A stretch of 64,000 nt of DNA from Allokutzneria multivorans (GTDB lineage Bacteria; Actinomycetota; Actinomycetes; Mycobacteriales; Pseudonocardiaceae): NCBI RefSeq assembly GCF_039537405.1, contig NZ_BAABAL010000017.1:62001-126000 (forward strand), written 5' to 3'. Positions 8,551 to 17,301 of this stretch are shown one piece after another. Within the stretch, counting starts at the first letter, position 1, and the number at the start of each line of letters is the position of its first letter. The translations under genes and the position numbers were made by a program. Below the pieces are notes generated by a model, which saw only the letters and a list, made by a program, of their open reading frames with translations, did not search any database and was not told the origin of the DNA.

Positions 8551-9438
8551 TCAGTCCAGTGACCTGGCCAGGGCGCTGCCCACCAGAGCGGCCACGGCGG
8601 TCATCCCCGCGGCGTTGGGGTGGACCGGCGCGGCAGGCGCGGTCGGGACGAGTCCCTCCACCCACTTCGTCCCGGGCAGTTGGCAGACGTCGCGGCCGAT
8701 GCTCGGGGCATAGGTGTCGACGTAACCGACCCCCGCCGAGGTTGCTTGGCTCGCCAACATTCCGTTCAGCCGCTGCTGGAGCCCGTCGAGGTAGGCCACG
8801 TCGCCGCGCGCGATCGGCACCAGCGGCCAGCAGCCGTTCGTCGGCGGCAGCAGCCTCAGGTAGCCGATGACCAGCACCTTCGCCTTGGGCGCTCTCTGCT
8901 TGACGCTCGCCAGCAGCGCGCCGACCCTCGGCGCGGTCTGCTCGATGCGCCGCACGAGCTCGTCGGTGCCCCCCGCGGTGTGCTCGTCCTTGCAGGGATT
9001 GCCGAACGGATCGCGGACGCTGGCCAGCGCGCACGTCGCGAGCACGGGCACGAAGCCGACGTCGTTGCCGCTCACGCTGACGGTCACCAGGTCCGTGTCA
9101 GGGGTCAGCGCGTCGAGCTGCGGCGCGTTCTCGCCCAGCAGCACCTTCTGCGGGCTGGTCATGTCGTCGATGACCGCGCCGCTGCAACTGACGTCGACGA
9201 AGCTGGCGGGGGCGAGCTGCTTCGCCAACAGGGACGGGTAGTTGCGGTCGGAGCGCAGACACCCGATCGGATCGGTGCGCTGACCGGGGATGAACGGCCC
9301 GGCCGTGAAGGAGTCGCCCAGCGCGATGTACTTCTGGACGGCGGGGGCCGCCCCGGCGCTCACCGGGACGGCCAGCGCCGCTGTCGTGGTGGTGATGAGG
9401 AGGACGAATGCGCGGCGGAGCAGGGCAGACACGGCCAT
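8551..9438 (-). CDS. Secreted SGNH/GDSL hydrolase
   Basis: 295-aa exported esterase/lipase-like enzyme. The signal peptide covers about 1-31. SGNH blocks are visible: block I GDSFTAG with the nucleophile Ser, a glycine in block II, block III SGNDVGF, and block V VHPNAAGM giving the Asp-His pair. Paired cysteines (C-L-R-S, VSCSG, TCAL, NPC, GCW, DVC) fit disulfides as in Streptomyces coelicolor/rimosus-type secreted lipases. ATG at 9438 has GAGGA upstream. Substrate (lipid, sugar ester or phospholipid) cannot be told. Confidence 0.92.
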   Translation of the reverse strand: MAVSALLRRAFVLLITTTTAALAVPVSAGAAPAVQKYIALGDSFTAGPFIPGQRTDPIGCLRSDRNYPSLLAKQLAPASFVDVSCSGAVIDDMTSPQKVLLGENAPQLDALTPDTDLVTVSVSGNDVGFVPVLATCALASVRDPFGNPCKDEHTAGGTDELVRRIEQTAPRVGALLASVKQRAPKAKVLVIGYLRLLPPTNGCWPLVPIARGDVAYLDGLQQRLNGMLASQATSAGVGYVDTYAPSIGRDVCQLPGTKWVEGLVPTAPAAPVHPNAAGMTAVAALVGSALARSLD

Positions 9439-9522
9439 GAGGTCCTCGTAACCTGGGTTGAGCAGGGGTTACTTCGGATCGTGACCGGTCATGTACTCCG
9501 GGTCAATCGCGTGATCGAGTGG

Positions 9523-11685
9523 TCAGCCCCGGCACAACCGCCCCGGCAGCCACCGCTTGGCCGCGAACAGCTCCGTCTGGTCGGAGAAGTGCGGCGACGC
9601 GGGGTTGCTGGACTGGGAGTTCGCCAGGATCGTTCGCGCTTCCGGGCACGCCTTTCCGGTGAACCGCACCGCGAACAGGAAGCTCGTGCCGCCCACGGCC
9701 TGTCCCCGCGCGGTGGTTTCGACGAGGTTGTAGACGCCGAGCGCGTTGTCCCCGCCGTGCATCGGGATGCGCTTTCCCTTGCCGTTCAAGGCGAACTGGT
9801 GATCGCGGAGGGGTGCGTCGGGAGCGTGGCCCAGTTCGGTGACGGCCTTGGTGAAGGCGGCCCGGACGCGCGGGTCGTCGACGTCGAGCCCGCGTGGCGT
9901 GCGGACGGGGTCGGCGGGGGTGAACGGGACCAGCCAAGGGATGTCGCCGATCTCCTGCCAGAACTTGTCGAACAGCAGGGCACCTCGGCTGTCGAGATCG
10001 TTGCGGCGGTCCCACTTCGCGAGCGCGTCACAGGCTTTTCCGTGCTGTGGCATGGACTTGCACATGCGCAGCACGTCATCCGCCGCCAGCTCGCCCATGA
10101 AGGACCGGTTGGACAGCACCATTTCCTGGGCGTCGTGGAGGTTCGTGATGCGTTCCTGGAGGCCGAAGCGGGTGCGCGGCGAACGTTCGGCGCCCTCGGT
10201 GCCGAAGACCCGGGGGAAGCCGTTGAGGGGCTGCTCGGCGCTGGTCAGCCAGTGCGAGTCATTGGAGTTCGCCAGCTGCTCCGTGCTGATCAAGTTCGGC
10301 ATGCGGTGCGCGCCGAAGGTCCCTGGCACAAGGGAATCGCGGTCGGTCCCGGGTGCGCAGTCCGCTCGCGAACCGTCCAGCACGGGCAGCCCCGCGCGCT
10401 CGAACAGCTCGCGTCCCTTCGCGGTGTTGCACCGACGTGCGTGCGCGTCGGTGATGTGCGGGACGGCTTGGACGTTGGCGAAGAGCCCCTTGCCGTTCCG
10501 GTCGCTCGCCACCACGTTCGCGTAGGACGTTCCGCCGTTGGCGAAGATCGACCTGCGCAGCTGCTCGACCGACTCGGCGCGAGGGAACTCCACCATGGAG
10601 TTGGCTCCCCGCACCGACTTCGCGTTCGCGTCGATGAGCACGAAGGCTCGCTCGGCGGTCCAGTCCAGGCGCTCCGCCGCGCGCTCGCCGAGCCACGGGC
10701 TGACCACCATGGAGGTGATCACCGGGCCGTAGCGGGTGGACCACAGCGACCGGCTCTGCGGCTCGCCGCCACGGACATCGACGGTGATCTTGTGCTCTGC
10801 CATCCTCTCCGTGCGACCGTCCACTGTGTACGCAGTCGGGTCGCCGGGGACGAGCTTCACCTCCGTCAGCGCGTAGCTCAGCGAGGTCGCGATCGTTGCG
10901 GCCCAAGCGGTGTGGCGCGTGTAGCCCGCGACGGTCTCGGGTGTGCCGAGGAGGCTGGCACCGTCCACGTCGAGCTTGCCGGGGATGGTGAGGCGCGCCT
11001 GCCAGAACGATGCGATCCCGCGCCACGGCACGTGCGGGTTGCCCATGAAGACCTTGCCCGCCGCGATCGCATTGCTACCACGGGGAATCTCCGGTGCGGA
11101 GGGCGTCGGCGGGGCCTTCGGGCGGCTCGGCGGAGTGGCGTCGACGATGCCGCCGAGCGCGCGGATCGCCCCGTCCTGCGCGCTGATGTACCTCAGGCGA
11201 TGGACATCGATCTCGGTGATCGGGGCTAGCCACTTCGCGCCGTGACAGCTCGGGTCGGTGTGCGTTTCCTGTGCCAGATAGCGGTTGTAGCCCTCCGCGT
11301 AGCCGCGCGTCAGGTCGCGGACGTCGTCGGAGGGGCCGACCGGCGCGCGTTGGGCCACGATCTGTTCGACCACGCGCCGGTCGATGAGTTCGCGGGCGTA
11401 CACGTCGGCGGCGACGTTGCCCTGCGCCGGAGTACCGGCGGTGCGCTCCTCGCCGAAGTGCTTGGCCAGCTCCCCCTTGGTGGACAAGAAGATCTGGCCC
11501 AGCGCGCACAGGTGGTCGCGCGCCTGGGCGAAGCCGATCCCACGCCCGAGCCCCGCCTGGTCGCGCGCGACGATGTGCGGAACCCCGTGCGCGGAGCGGT
11601 CGATCTCCGTGGCTTGTGCGGCCAGAGGGGTGATTGTCGGAGCGAGGACGGCGGTTGAGGCGAGCAGCAGGTGGAGCTTGCGCAA
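9523..11685 (-). CDS. Penicillin acylase family hydrolase
   Basis: 720-aa Ntn-hydrolase precursor (penicillin/cephalosporin/AHL acylase superfamily). A signal peptide (1-25) is followed by an alpha-chain segment beginning TEIDRSAHGVPHIVARD. The spacer ends at PRGSNAIAAGK, where the Ser after Gly is the expected autocatalytic cleavage point and beta-chain nucleophile. MGNPHVPW follows, as in PvdQ/aculeacin acylase types. The start codon is TTG at 11685, with GGGAG at proper spacing. It is expected to be exported and self-cleaved and to hydrolyse an amide such as an acyl-homoserine lactone or lipopeptide side chain. Substrate unknown. It is tandem with the SGNH hydrolase after an 84-bp gap. Confidence 0.92.
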   Translation of the reverse strand: MRKLHLLLASTAVLAPTITPLAAQATEIDRSAHGVPHIVARDQAGLGRGIGFAQARDHLCALGQIFLSTKGELAKHFGEERTAGTPAQGNVAADVYARELIDRRVVEQIVAQRAPVGPSDDVRDLTRGYAEGYNRYLAQETHTDPSCHGAKWLAPITEIDVHRLRYISAQDGAIRALGGIVDATPPSRPKAPPTPSAPEIPRGSNAIAAGKVFMGNPHVPWRGIASFWQARLTIPGKLDVDGASLLGTPETVAGYTRHTAWAATIATSLSYALTEVKLVPGDPTAYTVDGRTERMAEHKITVDVRGGEPQSRSLWSTRYGPVITSMVVSPWLGERAAERLDWTAERAFVLIDANAKSVRGANSMVEFPRAESVEQLRRSIFANGGTSYANVVASDRNGKGLFANVQAVPHITDAHARRCNTAKGRELFERAGLPVLDGSRADCAPGTDRDSLVPGTFGAHRMPNLISTEQLANSNDSHWLTSAEQPLNGFPRVFGTEGAERSPRTRFGLQERITNLHDAQEMVLSNRSFMGELAADDVLRMCKSMPQHGKACDALAKWDRRNDLDSRGALLFDKFWQEIGDIPWLVPFTPADPVRTPRGLDVDDPRVRAAFTKAVTELGHAPDAPLRDHQFALNGKGKRIPMHGGDNALGVYNLVETTARGQAVGGTSFLFAVRFTGKACPEARTILANSQSSNPASPHFSDQTELFAAKRWLPGRLCRG

Positions 11686-11786
11686 CGTGGAACTCCCAGG
11701 CAGTGGCGGTCTTCTGCCTCGATACTGGGTTCGTGTGCGCGCCGTGACATCAATCGACCGGTGGAACGCGTGAGTAGGGTGGTCAC

Positions 11787-13058
11787 GTGGTTACGGAGAG
11801 CGTGTTCACGTGGGGTGCTCCGCCGCTGAAGTTCGGGCCGGGCGCTGCCGAGGAGATCGGGTTCGAGCTGGCGCAGCTGGGCGTGCGGTCCGCGCTCGTG
11901 GTCACCGACACCGGGGTCGCGGCCACCGGCTTCCCCGCACGCGTGGCTTCGGCGATCGAGTCCGCCGGGGTGACCGTCGCGGTGTACGACGGAGTGCGGG
12001 TCGAGCCGACCGACGTCAGCTTCGCCCAAGCGGTTTCCTTTGCCGCGCAGCAGGACTGGCAGGCGTTCGTCGCGGTCGGCGGGGGATCGGTGATCGACAC
12101 CGCCAAGGCGATGAACCTGATGACCAGCCATCCCGCCGACGTGCTCGACTACGTCAACAAGCCGATCGGCAAGGGCATGGCGCCACCCGGGCCGCTGAAG
12201 CCGCTGATCGCGGTGCCGACCACGGCGGGGACCGGGGCGGAGAGCACCCCGGTGTGCGTGCTCGACCTGCTGAGCCTGCACGTGAAGGCCGGGATCAGCC
12301 ACCCCCGGCTGCGGCCTTCGCTGGCCGTGGTGGACCCGCTGGCCACGCTGAGCATGCCGCCCGAGGTCACCGCCGCGTCCGGGATGGACGTGCTGTGCCA
12401 CGCGCTGGAGTCCTACACCGCGCGGCCCTACGACACCTTCGCCAAGAAGAAGGCGGAGGAGCGCGTGCCCTACTGCGGCTCCAACCCGATCTCCGACGTC
12501 TGGACGGAGAAGACGCTTTCCTTGCTGAGCAAGGCTTTTCGGCGTTCCGTGCTGAACGGGAACGATCTCAAGGCCCGCACCGACATGATGCTCGCCGCGA
12601 CCATGGCCGGGATGGGCTTCGGCAACGCGGGCGTGCACATCCCGCACGCGTGCGCCTACCCGATCGCCGGGCGCGTGCGCGACTACCGGCCCGCCGGGTA
12701 CCCGCAGGACGAGCCGATGGTGCCGCACGGGCAGTCCGTGTCGCTGACCGCGCCCGCCGCCTTCAGGTTCACCTTCCCCACCGATCCCGAGCGGCACGTG
12801 CACGCCGCGCGGCTGCTGGACGCCGCGACCGCCGACGCCGAGCCGAACCCGAGGGAGAAGCTGCCCGCCGTGCTCACCGCGCTCATGCGCGACATCGGCA
12901 TCCCCAACGGGATCGGCGCGGTCGGCTACACCGAGCAGGACATCCCCGCGCTGGTCGACGGCACGCTCAAGCAGCAACGGCTGCTCAACGTGGCTCCGCG
13001 ACAGGTGACCGGTGACGCCATCTGTGAAATCTTCCAGGAGTCGCTGAGCAACTGGTGA
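11787..13058 (+). CDS. Iron-containing alcohol dehydrogenase, ADHFE1/hydroxyacid-oxoacid transhydrogenase type
   Basis: 423-aa group III (Fe-dependent) alcohol dehydrogenase. VGGGSVIDTAKAMN is the nucleotide-binding GGGS motif. Metal ligands are expected in SGMDVLCHALES (Asp and His), IPHACAYP and MVPHGQSVSL. The insert with FAKKKAEERVPYCGSNPISD after the first His is characteristic of the ADHFE1 branch, which oxidises 4-hydroxybutyrate with 2-oxoglutarate as acceptor. GTG at 11787 has AGGGTGG upstream. The gene stands alone, divergent from the acylase gene. The exact substrate is inferred from the branch only. Confidence 0.9.
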   Translation: MVTESVFTWGAPPLKFGPGAAEEIGFELAQLGVRSALVVTDTGVAATGFPARVASAIESAGVTVAVYDGVRVEPTDVSFAQAVSFAAQQDWQAFVAVGGGSVIDTAKAMNLMTSHPADVLDYVNKPIGKGMAPPGPLKPLIAVPTTAGTGAESTPVCVLDLLSLHVKAGISHPRLRPSLAVVDPLATLSMPPEVTAASGMDVLCHALESYTARPYDTFAKKKAEERVPYCGSNPISDVWTEKTLSLLSKAFRRSVLNGNDLKARTDMMLAATMAGMGFGNAGVHIPHACAYPIAGRVRDYRPAGYPQDEPMVPHGQSVSLTAPAAFRFTFPTDPERHVHAARLLDAATADAEPNPREKLPAVLTALMRDIGIPNGIGAVGYTEQDIPALVDGTLKQQRLLNVAPRQVTGDAICEIFQESLSNW

Positions 13059-13082
13059 AGCGGCTCGGTCCGTCTACTCCAC

Positions 13083-13412
13083 ATGAGAGCGACACTGTTC
13101 TTGGTCGGTGCCCTGGTCCTGGCCGTCAGCGGCTGCGGTGCGAACGCGCAGCCGAACGAGCCCGCGCCCTCGCCCTCCCAGGAGAAGCCGCCCGCCGTGA
13201 CCGTCGCGAAAGGACAGAGCGGCGAGGTCGCGCTGAAGGTCGGCGAGGTGATCTCCGTGCCGCCGAGCGAAGGCGCTCCGCTGGTGAAGGACGCTTACGT
13301 GCGGCTGCACTTGCAGGGGGACGCGGAGTGGCAGTACCGAGCGATCTCGCCGGGGAGGACGAAGATCCCGACCAGCGCCGACGGCGCGTCGGTCACCGTT
13401 GTCATCAGCTGA
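13083..13412 (+). CDS. Small predicted lipoprotein
   Basis: 109-aa exported protein. The N-terminus MRATLFLVGALVLAVSGCG has a good lipobox (AVSGC, Cys18). A Pro-rich linker follows (PNEPAPSPSQEKPP), then a beta-rich domain (VALKVGEVISVP; AYVRLHLQGDAEW; GASVTVVIS). The size and the tail suggest a small protease-inhibitor-like beta fold, but no motif decides this. ATG lies 24 bp after the dehydrogenase stop, so co-transcription is likely; the ribosome site is weak. The strong hairpin after the stop ends the unit. Confidence 0.8.
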   Translation: MRATLFLVGALVLAVSGCGANAQPNEPAPSPSQEKPPAVTVAKGQSGEVALKVGEVISVPPSEGAPLVKDAYVRLHLQGDAEWQYRAISPGRTKIPTSADGASVTVVIS

Positions 13413-13416
13413 GCCG

Positions 13417-13452
13417 AAAGCCCCGGCGCGTGGGAGGAACGCCGGGGCTTTT
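13417..13452. terminator. Bidirectional intrinsic terminator
   Basis: Arms AAAGCCCCGGCG (13417-13428) and CGCCGGGGCTTT (13440-13451) are perfect complements around an 11-nt loop, with an A-run before and a TTTT run after. It separates the convergent lipoprotein and fasciclin genes. Confidence 0.9.
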
Positions 13453-13472
13453 CGGTTGCCGTGCAACGAGAA

Positions 13473-14102
13473 CTAGCTCGGCATCAGCACGGTGTCGATG
13501 ATGTAGACGGTGGCGTTGGCGGTCTGGACGTTGCCGCAGACCACGTTCGCGTCGTTGACCTTGAACGAGGTGCCGGAGCCCGAGGTCTTGACCATGCCCT
13601 TCTGCAGCGTCTCGAAGTTGCCGGACGCGAGGTCGGCGGTGGTCAGCCGCTTCGGGACCACGTGGTAGGTCAGGATCTTGGTGAGCGTGGCGTTGTCGGC
13701 GAGCACCTTGTCCAGGTCCGCCTTCGGGATCTTGTCGAAGGCCACGTTCGCGGGCGCGAAGACGGTGATGTCCTTCGCGGTGTTCAGGGTGTCGCCCAGC
13801 TTGGCCTTGGTGACCGCGGCGACCAGGGTGGACAGCGCCGGGTTGTTGCTGGCCGCCGTGGCGACCGGGTCCTTGGCCATGCCCGCGAAGCTGCCGGGGC
13901 CGTCCTTCGGGACCGAGGCGCAGGCGGAGCCGAACTCGCCGGAGGCCGCGCTCGCGGTGGTGGTCATCGGGGCGGCCGACGACGGAGCCGGGGCGGAGGA
14001 CGAGGCGGCGGGCGGGGTGTCCATGCCGCCGGAACACGCGGTCAGGCCGAGTGCGGAGACGGCGGCAGCGGCGACGAGGACGGCGGAGCGCTTGAACTGC
14101 AT
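13473..14102 (-). CDS. Fasciclin-domain lipoprotein, MPT83/MPT70-like
   Basis: 209-aa surface lipoprotein. Signal and lipobox MQFKRSAVLV...LGLTACSGG (Cys23), then an Ala/Ser/Pro linker, then one fasciclin (FAS1) domain (about 72-207). H1 is ITVFAPANVAFDKIP, the central part contains KILTYHVVPKRLT, and H2 is NATVYIIDTVLMPS. In mycobacteria MPT70 and MPT83 have this make-up and are controlled by SigK. Here the gene lies 16 bp downstream of a molybdopterin oxidoreductase gene and is divergent from sigK-rskA, supporting the same regulon. AAGGAG precedes the ATG. Confidence 0.92.
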   Translation of the reverse strand: MQFKRSAVLVAAAAVSALGLTACSGGMDTPPAASSSAPAPSSAAPMTTTASAASGEFGSACASVPKDGPGSFAGMAKDPVATAASNNPALSTLVAAVTKAKLGDTLNTAKDITVFAPANVAFDKIPKADLDKVLADNATLTKILTYHVVPKRLTTADLASGNFETLQKGMVKTSGSGTSFKVNDANVVCGNVQTANATVYIIDTVLMPS

Positions 14103-14118
14103 GGTGGGTTCTCCTTCA

Positions 14119-15720
14119 TCAGGTGACCGTCACCGCGACGGAGTGCCATCCGGTGGCACCGCGCGGGAACGGCCTGGTGCGTTCTTCTGGTTGCCAGTCC
14201 CCACGGCCGTCGGCCGCGCGAACCTCGAATCGGTGCAGCCCCTTGTCGAGCTGGACGTTGGCGCGCCACTGGCGCCACGTGTCCGGGCTGACCTCGGTGC
14301 TGAGCTGGGCGGGTTGCCACTCACCGCCGTCGACGCGGAACTGCACCGCGCCGATGCCCCTGTGCTGCGCCCACGCGACACCGGCGACGGTCACCGGGCC
14401 CGCGGGGACCTGGGCGAAGGGCTTGGGAACGTCGATCCGCGATGCGGTGAGCACCGTGCCGATCGGGTCCCACTGCCGCTCCGTCCAGTAGGCGTCGTAC
14501 TTGTCGAACGTGGTCAGTTCGAGGTCGACCAGCCACTTGGTGGCCGAGGTGTAGCCGAAGAGCCCCGGAACGATCTGCCGGACCGGGAAACCGTTGGTGG
14601 GCAACAGAGGCTCGCCGTTCATGCCGATCGCCAGCAGTGACTCGCGGCCGTCCATCACCACCTCGAGCGGCGTGCCGATGGTCATCCCGGCGTGGTCGGT
14701 CCCGACGAGCTGGTTCGCCCCGGCCTTGACCCCGGCCTCGCGGAGCAGCTGCGCCAGCGGGAAGCCGAGCCACCTCGCGGTGCTGGCGTACGGGCCGCCG
14801 ACCTCGTTGGAGACGCAGCAGAGGGTGATGTCGCGCTCGATCAGCGGCTTGGCCATGAGGTCGGCGAAGCTCAGCTCGATCGGGCGGTCGACCATCCCGT
14901 GAATGCGCAGGCTCCATTCCTCGGCGGTCAGCTCGGGAATGACCAGCGCGGTGTCCACCCGGTAAAAGTCGCGGTTCGGGGTTTGGAACGGGGTGAGTCC
15001 GGGAAGCGAGAATTCGTGTCCGGTCGGACGGGCCGCCGCCGGGCTGACCGGAGCCGGGAGCTTGATCGCGGATCGCGATTGCGCGATATCACCGGAGCGC
15101 TGTTGCAGAATTCGGCCGACCGAGGCTCCCAGCAGGGCGTAGGCGGCCGTTCCCGCGCCTGCTGCGAGGAATGTCCGGCGGCTCGGCGAATCCGTGTCGG
15201 CATCAGCTCTGAGCAGCAGGTGCAGGACCGCCGCACCCGCGAGGATCGCGGCGAGGGAAGGCAGCGCGTCCAGCGCGGACGCGCCTGGCCTTGTCGTCGC
15301 CGCGAGGGCGCCGACCGCGCCGAGCAGGCCGATCATCACCGCGCCGACTGCGAAGCGGCGCACGGCCACGATGCCCGCGACCGCCGCGAAGGCCACCAGC
15401 GCGACGAGGATGCCGCCGAGCAGAACGGGCTTGTCGTAATTGCCGAAGGTGCTGATCGCGAAATCTTTCAGCCACACCGGCGCGAGATCGATCGCCGAAC
15501 TGCCCACAGCCGTGACGGGAGAGGAGTTCGGCCCAGTCGCCGCGGTGACGAGTTCGGCGGTTCCGAGCGCCGCACCGGCGGAAAGGACGCCGATGAGCGC
15601 TGCCTTCCACTTGCTTGTCCGGTCGATGCTCACATGGGGCATTCGCGACGGGTCCTGGAGCGGATGGGTCCCATTTGTCAGCTCACTCGAATGGGTTAGT
15701 CGATTCGATTCTTCGCTCAT
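14119..15720 (-). CDS. Membrane-anchored sulfite-oxidase-family molybdopterin oxidoreductase
   Basis: 533-aa enzyme with an N-terminal membrane part (about 40-170, four or five helices) and a twin-arginine-like SRRTFLAAG (about 180-188). The oxidoreductase-molybdopterin domain (about 245-410) has the candidate molybdenum-ligand cysteine in ITLCCVSNEVGG (Cys301 or Cys302). A Mo-cofactor dimerisation domain (about 430-533) includes WAQHRGIGAVQFRVDGG. The catalytic domain is likely extracytoplasmic. ATG at 15720 lacks a Shine-Dalgarno site and sits just after a hairpin; ATG at 15642 is an alternative. It forms an operon with the fasciclin lipoprotein gene. The physiological substrate is unknown. 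Confidence 0.9.
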   Translation of the reverse strand: MSEESNRLTHSSELTNGTHPLQDPSRMPHVSIDRTSKWKAALIGVLSAGAALGTAELVTAATGPNSSPVTAVGSSAIDLAPVWLKDFAISTFGNYDKPVLLGGILVALVAFAAVAGIVAVRRFAVGAVMIGLLGAVGALAATTRPGASALDALPSLAAILAGAAVLHLLLRADADTDSPSRRTFLAAGAGTAAYALLGASVGRILQQRSGDIAQSRSAIKLPAPVSPAAARPTGHEFSLPGLTPFQTPNRDFYRVDTALVIPELTAEEWSLRIHGMVDRPIELSFADLMAKPLIERDITLCCVSNEVGGPYASTARWLGFPLAQLLREAGVKAGANQLVGTDHAGMTIGTPLEVVMDGRESLLAIGMNGEPLLPTNGFPVRQIVPGLFGYTSATKWLVDLELTTFDKYDAYWTERQWDPIGTVLTASRIDVPKPFAQVPAGPVTVAGVAWAQHRGIGAVQFRVDGGEWQPAQLSTEVSPDTWRQWRANVQLDKGLHRFEVRAADGRGDWQPEERTRPFPRGATGWHSVAVTVT

Positions 15721-15722
15721 AA

Positions 15723-15757
15723 AAGGAATCTACGCGCGTACGCGCGCGTGGTTCCTT
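15723..15757 (-). promoter_or_regulatory. Hairpin with alternating CG tract at the oxidoreductase start
   Basis: AAGGAA (15723-15728) and TTCCTT (15752-15757) flank a strictly alternating pyrimidine-purine 20-mer, TACGCGCGTACGCGCGCGTG (15731-15750), which is itself nearly palindromic. In the mRNA of the leftward gene this gives a hairpin ending 2 nt before the AUG, at the place where a ribosome site would be. Confidence 0.5.
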
Positions 15758-15801
15758 ACCGTTCCGTGAAACCTCGTCGGGCGTAGTAGCGTCCGGTCCG
15801 A

Positions 15802-15830
15802 CCAATCCGGCTCGGCGCCGGCTTCGAAGT
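15802..15830 (+). promoter_or_regulatory. Candidate SigK-type promoter of sigK-rskA
   Basis: CCAATCC (15802-15808), a 16-bp spacer, then CGAAGT (15825-15830), 34 bp before the sigK start. This resembles the C-rich -35 and CGAA-containing -10 reported for mycobacterial SigK, as recalled. Autoregulation is inferred; the match is by eye. Confidence 0.4.
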
Positions 15831-15864
15831 ACAGATGTGAACGGCCTGGTCGAGAGGGGTGGTC

Positions 15865-16458
15865 ATGCGTGATCGCGCACGAGCCGTGAGGCAGCTGCAC
15901 GGCGATGGTGTCGCTTCGCCGACGCCCGAGGAACTGATGCAGCAGGTGGCTCGTGGCGACGAAGCCGCGTTCAACAGCCTCTACGAGGTGCTGGCCGGGC
16001 CGATCTACGGTGTGGTGCTGCGCGTCCTGAGGGACCAGGCGCAGTCCGAAGAGGTCGCCCAAGAGGTGCTGGTCGAGCTGTGGCGCACCGCGACGCGCTA
16101 CGCGCCGGACAAGGGCTCCGTGCTGACCTGGGCGCTGACCGTGGCGCACCGGCGCGCGGTCGACCGCGTCCGCTCCGCGCAGTCCAGCGCCGATCGCGAG
16201 GACCGCGCCGGGCGGCTGGACACCGAGCGCCCGTTCGACGAGGTCTCCGAGCAGGTCGCGGCCCGGTTGGAGCGCGAGCAGGTGCGCGTCTGCCTGACCA
16301 CGCTGACCGAGCTGCAACGCGAAGCCGTGATGCTCGCGTACTACCAGGGCTACACCTACCGAGAGGTCGCCGAGCTGCTCAGCTCGCCGCTCGGAACCAT
16401 CAAGACCCGGCTGCGGGACGGTCTGATCCGCATGCGCGACTGCCTGGGGGTGGCGTGA
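15865..16458 (+). CDS. sigK: ECF RNA polymerase sigma factor SigK
   Basis: 197-aa ECF sigma factor. Region 2 includes LMQQVARGDEAAFNSLYEVL and QSEEVAQEVLVELWR. Region 4 is LTELQREAVMLAYYQGYTYR with SSPLGTIKTRLRDGLIRMR. SigK assignment rests on this sequence type and on the neighbours: an RskA-like anti-sigma factor translated from an overlapping start and a divergent fasciclin/molybdopterin pair. ATG at 15865 is chosen for GAGAGGGG at 15852-15859; an in-frame GTG lies at 15859. It should direct transcription of its own operon and the divergent one after release from RskA. Confidence 0.92.
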   Translation: MRDRARAVRQLHGDGVASPTPEELMQQVARGDEAAFNSLYEVLAGPIYGVVLRVLRDQAQSEEVAQEVLVELWRTATRYAPDKGSVLTWALTVAHRRAVDRVRSAQSSADREDRAGRLDTERPFDEVSEQVAARLEREQVRVCLTTLTELQREAVMLAYYQGYTYREVAELLSSPLGTIKTRLRDGLIRMRDCLGVA

Positions 16459-17177
16459 TGAATCCCGATGTGCACACCCTGACAGGCGCTTACGCCATGA
16501 ACGCGCTCGACGAGATCGAACGCCGCGAGTTCGAGCGGCACATGGCTGTCTGCCCCGACTGCGAGCAGGAGACCAGGGAGCTGGAGCGCACCGCGGCCCA
16601 GCTCGGCATGGCCGCCGCGACCGCACCGCCGCCCGGCATGCGCGCCAAGGTCCTGGCCGAGGTCTCCAGGACCCGCCAGCTGTCCCCGATCGCTCCGCCC
16701 GCCGTGTCCACCGTGCAGAAGCTCCGGCCGAAGTGGGCGATGCCGGTCGTGTCGCTGCTCGCGGCGGCCAGTGTGCTCGCCGCCGTGGTGTTCGGCGTCG
16801 GCGCGCTCACCGCCAACCAGGAGCTGACCCGCGAACGCGCGCTGACCGAGCAGGTCTCGGCGATCGTCGGGGCGGCCGACGCGCGCACGGAGGTCGCGGG
16901 CAACGGCAAGGTCGTGTCGTCCAAGCTGCTGGGCAAGGCCGTGCTCCTGGCCAACGACCAGGTTCCGGCGCCTCGGCCCGGCAACGACCTCCAGGCGTGG
17001 TCGATCTCCGACACCGGCTACGTCTCGCTGGGTCTGATGGCGCGGACGCACTCCGGCAAGCACGCGCCGATGGTCTTCCCGACCTCCGGCATCAGCAAGA
17101 TCGGTGTGACCCTGGAACCCTCCGGCGGGTCCGCGCAGCCGACCAGCACCCCCGTGCTGATCGTGCCCGTGGCCTGA
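16458..17177 (+). CDS. rskA: Anti-sigma-K factor RskA
   Basis: 239-aa membrane anti-sigma factor. The cytosolic N-terminus has a zinc anti-sigma motif H28-x3-C32-x2-C35 (HMAVCPDC), binding SigK. One membrane helix (about 94-118) is followed by an extracytoplasmic RskA domain ending SGGSAQPTSTPVLIVPVA, with the conserved FPTSGISKIGVTLEPSGG. ATG overlaps the sigK stop by one base (TGATG), so synthesis is coupled. By analogy with mycobacteria, regulated proteolysis of RskA would free SigK; the trigger is unknown. Confidence 0.93.
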   Translation: MNPDVHTLTGAYAMNALDEIERREFERHMAVCPDCEQETRELERTAAQLGMAAATAPPPGMRAKVLAEVSRTRQLSPIAPPAVSTVQKLRPKWAMPVVSLLAAASVLAAVVFGVGALTANQELTRERALTEQVSAIVGAADARTEVAGNGKVVSSKLLGKAVLLANDQVPAPRPGNDLQAWSISDTGYVSLGLMARTHSGKHAPMVFPTSGISKIGVTLEPSGGSAQPTSTPVLIVPVA

Positions 17178-17301
17178 TCTGGAACTTCCCGGTCGTTGCC
17201 CCGGTGTGGGAGTTGTCCCCTGCCGGGGCTCGCCGTGCTGCACCTCGAACCACCCGTTCGTGGAGCGACGCCTCCGGGGCCGGAGCGCTAGTTTCGGCTC
17301 T

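Noticed and set aside
8620..11229. 869-codon frame opposite the SGNH hydrolase and acylase genes
   Set aside because: It spans two recognisable genes on the other strand and has low-complexity composition.
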